Shown: piece by piece, positions 7,818-11,910 of the stretch
Layout of the letters: each line of letters opens with the position of its first letter
Position numbering within the stretch: the stretch's first letter is position 1
NCBI GenBank assembly: GCA_946886545.1
Contig: CAMPIU010000049.1
Coordinates: forward strand, 1-11,910
DNA from: an uncultured Flavobacteriales bacterium
GTDB taxonomy: Bacteria > Bacteroidota > Bacteroidia > Flavobacteriales > Crocinitomicaceae
Reading direction: 5' to 3'
Length of the DNA stretch: 11,910 nt
Translations under genes and position numbers: made by a program
Notes under the pieces: model-generated
The model's input: the letters and a program-made list of their open reading frames with translations, nothing else
Told to the model about the DNA's origin: nothing
Databases searched by the model: none

Positions 7818-7832
7818 ATCTTAAATTAAGAT
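7818..7832. repeat. 15-bp palindrome just before the clpC start codon
   Basis: ATCTTAA (7818-7824), a central A and TTAAGAT (7826-7832) form a perfect dyad that ends 4 bp before the ATG at 7837. It occupies the place of a ribosome binding site, and no Shine-Dalgarno sequence is present. It could be an operator, an RNA hairpin affecting initiation, or chance in AT-rich DNA. Confidence 0.4.
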
Positions 7833-7836
7833 AATT

Positions 7837-10353
7837 ATGGAAGCGAAATTTTCACCTCGAGTAAAAGACGTACTTAGCTTCAGTCGAGAAGAAGCTTTAC
7901 GTTTGGGGAATGATTTTATTGGGGTAGAACATTTCTTGCTTGGAATCTTGCGTGAAGGAGAGGGAAACGCGGTGCGGATCCTGACCGGATTTAACCTGGA
8001 TTTACAAAAGTTAAAAGCAGAATTAGAAAAACCATTGCTGGAGGCGTCTAAATCGAATTCGCCTGTAGGCGCGAATATACCTCTGGTAAAACAAGCTGAA
8101 CGTTTGTTAAAAATAACCTATCTGGAAGCGAAATTATTTAAGAGTCCTATGATAGGAACGGAACATTTGTTACTTTCGATGTTAAAGGATGAAGATTCCG
8201 TAGTTTGCAGGGTGCTAAACCGCTATGGAGTAAATTATAATACAGTTCACGAGGAATTAGAGAATATGGTCGACGAAAATAAATTACCAAGAGCAGAAAT
8301 GTCTTCTTCTGAAGATGATGACCAAACATTTGGAGCTAGTCAAAGAAAAGCTACTGACCCTAAATCTAAAACACCTGTTTTGGATAATTTCGGTCGTGAC
8401 TTAACGAAAATGGCGGAAGCCGGAAAACTTGACCCGATTGTTGGTCGTGAAAAAGAAATTGAGCGGGTGTCTCAGATTCTTTCACGTAGAAAAAAGAATA
8501 ATCCGATTCTTATCGGGGAACCGGGAGTTGGAAAAAGTGCAATTGCTGAAGGATTGGCATTGAGAATCGTTCAGCGCAAAGTTTCCCGTGTTTTGTTTAA
8601 TAAACGAATTGTTTCGCTGGATTTGGCTTCCATGGTTGCAGGTACAAAATACCGCGGTCAGTTTGAAGAACGTATGAAAGCTGTGATGTCGGAAATTGAG
8701 AAAAATCCGGACATCATTTTGTTCATTGATGAAATCCACACTATTATCGGTGCCGGCGGAGCAAGCGGATCTTTGGATGCTTCAAATATGTTTAAGCCGG
8801 CTTTGGCACGTGGAGAAATGCAGGCGATCGGAGCTACTACTTTGGATGAGTACAGACAGTACATTGAAAAGGATGGTGCTTTGGAGCGTCGTTTCCAAAA
8901 AGTATTAATCGAACCGACAAGTATTGAAGAAACGATCCAGATTTTGAATAATATCAAGGAGCGTTACGAAGATCACCACATGGTTACGTATACGGATGAA
9001 GCACTTGCTGCTTGTGTGAAATTGACCGAACGTTATATTACTGACAGACATTTACCGGATAAGGCAATTGATGCCCTGGATGAAGTTGGTTCACGGGTTC
9101 ATATCACAAATATCAATGTTCCACAGGATATTATTGATATCGAGCAGGAAATTGAAGAGTTGAAGGATCAAAAGAACGAGGTTATTAAATCGCAACAATA
9201 CGAGAAGGCTGCCGAATTGCGTGATTCTGAACGTAAACTTCAGGACCGTTTGGAAGAAGCTAAAAAGCGTTGGGAGGAAGACTCCAAAGCAAAAAGAGTT
9301 GTGGTTACTGAAGAAGATGTAGCCGAAGTTGTTTCCATGATGTGCGGTATTCCTGTCACTCGTGTTGCTCAAACCGAAATGGGTAAATTGGCTACAATGG
9401 CCGATGAGCTTCAAGGAAAAGTAATCGGACAGCAGGAGGCGGTTGAAAAAGTGGTTAAAGCAATTCAACGAAACAGAGCCGGACTGAAAGATCCGAATAA
9501 GCCAATCGGTTCATTCTTCTTCTTAGGACCAACTGGTGTCGGGAAAACACAATTAGCGAAAGTACTTGCTAAGTACTTATTCGATACGGAAGATGCATTG
9601 ATTCGCATTGATATGTCCGAATACATGGAGAAATTCTCTATCTCTCGTTTGGTAGGAGCGCCTCCGGGATACGTAGGTTATGAAGAAGGTGGTCAGTTGA
9701 CTGAAAAAGTGAGACGTAAACCTTATTCGATCATTTTATTGGATGAGATTGAAAAAGCACATCCGGATGTATTCAACTTATTGCTTCAGGTATTAGACGA
9801 CGGACATATGACGGATGGCTTAGGCCGCAAGATCGATTTCAAGAATACGATTTTGATCATGACTTCCAATATCGGGGCGCGTCAATTGGCAGATTTTGGA
9901 ACGGGAGTAGGTTTTGGAACGAAGTCACAGACTGATCAGCGAGATGATAACGCTAAAACGGTAATTCAAAACGCCTTGAGAAAAGCGTTCTCACCGGAGT
10001 TTTTAAATCGTATTGATGACATGATCATTTTCCATTCGTTAACGAGAGAAAATATTCATAAAATCATTGATCTGGAACTGGTGAAATTGTTTGATCGTAT
10101 CGCTATATTAGGCTATCATGCTTCGATGACGGAAAAAGCAAAAGATTTCATTGTGGACAAAGGTTATGATGAGAAATTTGGAGCACGTCCATTGAAGAGA
10201 GCAATCCAAAAGTACATTGAAGATCCGTTGGCAGAGGAAATTATTAAAGCGAATCTGCAAGAAGGAGATACAATCGTTTTGGATATTGATGAAGCAAATA
10301 CAGGCTTGAAGATTTCGATCGAAAAAGGAAAAACAAAAGCTACAAAAAAATAA
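7837..10353 (+). CDS. clpC: ATP-dependent Clp protease, ATPase subunit ClpC
   Basis: ClpC is the hexameric AAA+ unfoldase that feeds damaged or regulatory proteins into the ClpP protease. All parts are present in 838 residues. Two N-terminal Clp repeats lie at about 1-145. The first AAA+ module has Walker A GEPGVGKS (227-234), Walker B ILFIDE (294-299) and arginine fingers at 351-352. A UVR-type coiled-coil middle segment (about 447-482, KSQQYEKAAELRDSE) separates ClpC from ClpA and from ClpB, whose middle domain is much longer. The second module has Walker A GPTGVGKT (564-571), Walker B IILLDE (632-637) and Arg725. VGFG (691-694) sits where the ClpP-docking loop is expected, which supports partnership with ClpP rather than a pure disaggregase. 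The C-terminal D2-small domain is complete. The gene is divergent from gyrA and is followed by a strong terminator, so it is probably monocistronic. Confidence 0.97.
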   Translation: MEAKFSPRVKDVLSFSREEALRLGNDFIGVEHFLLGILREGEGNAVRILTGFNLDLQKLKAELEKPLLEASKSNSPVGANIPLVKQAERLLKITYLEAKLFKSPMIGTEHLLLSMLKDEDSVVCRVLNRYGVNYNTVHEELENMVDENKLPRAEMSSSEDDDQTFGASQRKATDPKSKTPVLDNFGRDLTKMAEAGKLDPIVGREKEIERVSQILSRRKKNNPILIGEPGVGKSAIAEGLALRIVQRKVSRVLFNKRIVSLDLASMVAGTKYRGQFEERMKAVMSEIEKNPDIILFIDEIHTIIGAGGASGSLDASNMFKPALARGEMQAIGATTLDEYRQYIEKDGALERRFQKVLIEPTSIEETIQILNNIKERYEDHHMVTYTDEALAACVKLTERYITDRHLPDKAIDALDEVGSRVHITNINVPQDIIDIEQEIEELKDQKNEVIKSQQYEKAAELRDSERKLQDRLEEAKKRWEEDSKAKRVVVTEEDVAEVVSMMCGIPVTRVAQTEMGKLATMADELQGKVIGQQEAVEKVVKAIQRNRAGLKDPNKPIGSFFFLGPTGVGKTQLAKVLAKYLFDTEDALIRIDMSEYMEKFSISRLVGAPPGYVGYEEGGQLTEKVRRKPYSIILLDEIEKAHPDVFNLLLQVLDDGHMTDGLGRKIDFKNTILIMTSNIGARQLADFGTGVGFGTKSQTDQRDDNAKTVIQNALRKAFSPEFLNRIDDMIIFHSLTRENIHKIIDLELVKLFDRIAILGYHASMTEKAKDFIVDKGYDEKFGARPLKRAIQKYIEDPLAEEIIKANLQEGDTIVLDIDEANTGLKISIEKGKTKATKK

Positions 10354-10372
10354 ACTAAGAATTCAGTTAAAT

Positions 10373-10406
10373 AAAAAGGGGGTGCGATTAATTGCACCCC
10401 TTTTTT
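10373..10406 (+). terminator. intrinsic terminator of clpC
   Basis: AAAAAGGGGGTGC (10373-10385) pairs with GCACCCC followed by T's (10394-10406) in a 13-bp stem containing one G-U pair and an 8-nt loop, GATTAATT. Six T's (10401-10406) follow the GC-rich core. It lies 19 bp after the clpC stop codon. Confidence 0.92.
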
Positions 10407-10413
10407 ACCTTTG
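10406..10413 (+). promoter_or_regulatory. perfect -7 box next to a start codon
   Basis: TACCTTTG matches TAnnTTTG exactly. It overlaps the last T of the clpC terminator and lies only 4 bp before the ATG at 10418. No good -33 TTG is found at the usual distance, where the terminator stem lies. If used, transcription would begin on or beside the ATG. Confidence 0.4.
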
Positions 10414-10417
10414 AATC

Positions 10418-11272
10418 ATGAAGTTAAAAATAACCATCCTGTTTTTGAACTTTTCTACTTTAGCTTTGAGCTATGTTGAAATGACACGCGTTGATGCAAG
10501 GGTTTTTATTGCGAGTCCAGAAACGGATTTCAATAAAATCCAGGTAAATAATGAAGCGCTGAAAGCTAAAATGGTAGAATTCCTGTTTAACAATGATTTG
10601 GTAGATCATATCGGAACTAAAGCTTATGATCCTGCGGCCTTATTTGTAAACTATTACAAACAGTTCGCACCCTTGTACCAGTTGATTGATTTGAATAATG
10701 ACAAGGTTCCGGAACTTGTTTTCAATGGATACGCTGATGAAGAAAAGGAAAAAGAACACTTGCAGATTTTTACAACTATCAAAGGTGAATTGGTTTCAGT
10801 TTACAATGAAATAGGGCATCTGTTAGCTTATAAAATTCATCCGAATACAAAGGAGGTTTTATTGTATCATCACCAGTATCCATGTTGTGAAAATGCTTCA
10901 CATAATTTAAACCGTTTGCGCCTGGTGGACAATAAGATTGTGCAACTCAAACGTTATTTTCTAGGAAGAGATCATGGGATGCTTGGCCATTTTTTTCCTG
11001 AAAAGTCTGTTTTTTCGGGGAAATTTTACCAGACCAAATCAAAAACAGTCCTTCATTGGTCGCCGGAAGAAATCAATAAAGCTGCCTGGCCAAGAAGATC
11101 AGAAAAGAATATCATTGCGAATTATCCTGATTCGACCACTTATTCTGTATTGGCAGAAAAAGGAAAATGGCGTTTTGTCATTATGCATGGAGCACCGCTT
11201 GCGGAAGAAAACCGGGTGATTAATCCTTCCAATTTTTCAAACACCTGGATTTACGGGTGGATCAGAAATTGA
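10418..11272 (+). CDS. unrecognised exported protein with a D-x-N-x-D motif
   Basis: I do not recognise this 284-residue protein. The N-terminus (KLKITILFLNFSTLALS, residues 2-18) is a plausible but weak signal peptide, which favours the ATG at 10418 over the next in-frame ATG at 10481. Residues 91-99 (DLNNDKVPE) have the D-x-N-x-D-x-x-x-E spacing of calcium-binding loops seen in VCBS/FG-GAP-like repeats, followed by a beta-rich stretch. A YPCCEN segment (154-159) next to His151 and His152 could bind metal or form a disulfide; a HxxPxxC-like role is not established. The second half contains several Trp and aromatic residues (about 214-282) and ends WIYGWIRN. The gene sits 12 bp after the clpC terminator, so it is unlikely to depend on clpC transcription except by read-through. 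It converges on the minus-strand gene at 11338. A periplasmic or surface location is inferred. Confidence 0.7.
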   Translation: MKLKITILFLNFSTLALSYVEMTRVDARVFIASPETDFNKIQVNNEALKAKMVEFLFNNDLVDHIGTKAYDPAALFVNYYKQFAPLYQLIDLNNDKVPELVFNGYADEEKEKEHLQIFTTIKGELVSVYNEIGHLLAYKIHPNTKEVLLYHHQYPCCENASHNLNRLRLVDNKIVQLKRYFLGRDHGMLGHFFPEKSVFSGKFYQTKSKTVLHWSPEEINKAAWPRRSEKNIIANYPDSTTYSVLAEKGKWRFVIMHGAPLAEENRVINPSNFSNTWIYGWIRN

Positions 11273-11274
11273 AG

Positions 11275-11335
11275 GATCAATTATAAATGATTTAATTATC
11301 AGAGGAATTCCTTCCTTGATAATTAATAATTGATC
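11275..11335. terminator. nested AT-rich dyad between convergent genes
   Basis: GATCAATTAT (11275-11284) pairs exactly with ATAATTGATC (11326-11335). Inside, TTAATTATCA (11292-11301) pairs exactly with TGATAATTAA (11317-11326), and the loop itself contains the palindrome AGGAATTCCT (11303-11312). The structure fills the space between the stop codons of two convergent genes, which suggests a bidirectional terminator. It lacks a GC-rich core and a clean U-run, so termination efficiency is uncertain. Confidence 0.5.
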
Positions 11336-11337
11336 AT

Positions 11338-11724
11338 TTAATTGGAGTCTGTTTGTTTCCAGTTCAGTAACAACTGATGATGTTTGTTTTGAAAAAGAGC
11401 CATCAATTTATCGGAATCCGATTCCTTTCCCGGGCCACGTTTTTCTATTGCTCTGAATGTTTGTTGAATGATTTCTAAAATATCTGATTCCATCAATATT
11501 TCAGAAGTATTTGTGTCGAAGCTATAGCTTTTATAAACTTCAATAATCTTATTACGATCACTTTGCTCCTGTGGTAGCAAGGTGTTCTTTTTAGATAATT
11601 CATTGAAAAAGGGCAGCAATTTTGCACTCAATTCAATAAAATGCCTCAAAACAATCGTAGCTTCATTAATTTGCTGAATTGCAGAGGTCTGAATAAAGCG
11701 TTTCTTAGTGAGTTTGTTTTCCAT
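11338..11724 (-). CDS. small helical hypothetical protein
   Basis: This 128-residue protein is not recognised. It has no signal peptide or membrane segment, starts with a lysine-rich stretch (MENKLTKKR), and is predicted by eye to be mostly helical: a likely amphipathic helix at about 14-45 (IQQINEATIVLRHFIELSAKL), another around 80-95, and a basic patch at about 92-100 (IEKRGPGKE). A cytoplasmic location is expected. Codon use and composition are like the neighbours. Its stop codon lies 2 bp from the intergenic dyad shared with the convergent gene. The ATG at 11724 is the first in a frame with no better upstream start. It is short and lacks family support, so its reality rests on the intact frame and its fit between the intergenic dyad and the non-coding right end. 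Confidence 0.6.
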   Translation of the reverse strand: MENKLTKKRFIQTSAIQQINEATIVLRHFIELSAKLLPFFNELSKKNTLLPQEQSDRNKIIEVYKSYSFDTNTSEILMESDILEIIQQTFRAIEKRGPGKESDSDKLMALFQNKHHQLLLNWKQTDSN

Positions 11725-11763
11725 GACATTTTGTTTTGTCGTTCATATTTAAGACGCTGATCC

Positions 11764-11779
11764 ATCCAAATAGTTGGAT
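11764..11779. repeat. short inverted repeat upstream of the small hypothetical gene
   Basis: ATCCAA (11764-11769) and TTGGAT (11774-11779) flank ATAG. The dyad lies 39 bp upstream of the minus-strand start at 11724, in the position of a promoter or operator. The rest of 11725-11910 is AT-rich, with no open frame reaching the right edge and no other recognisable element. Confidence 0.3.
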
Positions 11780-11910
11780 TTATAAATTGATCTTTGATTA
11801 AACCCGTGCTTTCATTGATTGAAATGAAGTTGAGTGTTATTATTTAATTGCTAAATCAATTATTGTTTATAAAATTTCACAAATCATTCTTTTTTCAATC
11901 GAATTAATAT

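Noticed and set aside
1..11910. Mobile elements, CRISPR arrays, tRNA/rRNA genes, riboswitches or a defence island
   Set aside because: No transposase, integrase, regularly spaced repeats, RNA-gene signature or clustered defence-type proteins were found; the recognised genes are core or envelope functions.

Overview
The window looks like the chromosome of a Bacteroidota member, most likely Flavobacteriales, with a Fluviicola/Crocinitomicaceae-like organism as my best guess from memory. The evidence is moderately low GC, almost no Shine-Dalgarno sequences before start codons, several matches to the Bacteroidota -7 promoter box TAnnTTTG, a GyrA whose C-terminal domain reads like flavobacterial GyrA, and an envelope-protein style (signal peptides ending in ...FAQ or ...FSQ, MauE-thioredoxin fusion) common in that phylum. 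No RNA gene, insertion sequence, prophage or CRISPR array was seen.

Layout. 1-52 may be the last codons of an upstream plus-strand gene. 144-1292 (+) is a five-helix MauE/DoxX-type membrane protein with a C-terminal thioredoxin-like domain. 1490-2800 (+) is an exported protein with two retropepsin-like aspartic protease domains. It converges on 2858-3646 (-), a secreted alpha/beta hydrolase, across a shared stem-loop at 2801-2851. The gap 3647-3865 holds a striking nested palindrome (3755-3794) and a strong minus-strand terminator (3810-3844). 3866-4975 (-) is an exported TPR protein that lies 82 bp behind gyrA (5058-7625, -) and probably shares its transcript. The 211-bp gap 7626-7836 is a divergent promoter region for gyrA and clpC (7837-10353, +). 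A textbook terminator (10373-10406) ends clpC and runs directly into a perfect -7 box and the start of an unrecognised exported protein (10418-11272, +). That gene converges on a small helical hypothetical gene (11338-11724, -) across a nested AT-rich dyad. The last 186 bases (11725-11910) are AT-rich non-coding DNA; the only thing I see there is a short inverted repeat.

Functionally this is mostly core genome: DNA supercoiling (GyrA), regulated proteolysis (ClpC), and a set of envelope proteins (redox, protease, esterase, TPR). I do not see a defence or mobile system. The points most worth a second look are the single-chain double-DTG protease, the MauE-thioredoxin fusion with cysteine motifs on the same predicted face of the membrane, the palindrome cluster at 3755-3794, and the terminator-promoter overlap that suggests a leaderless mRNA at 10418.
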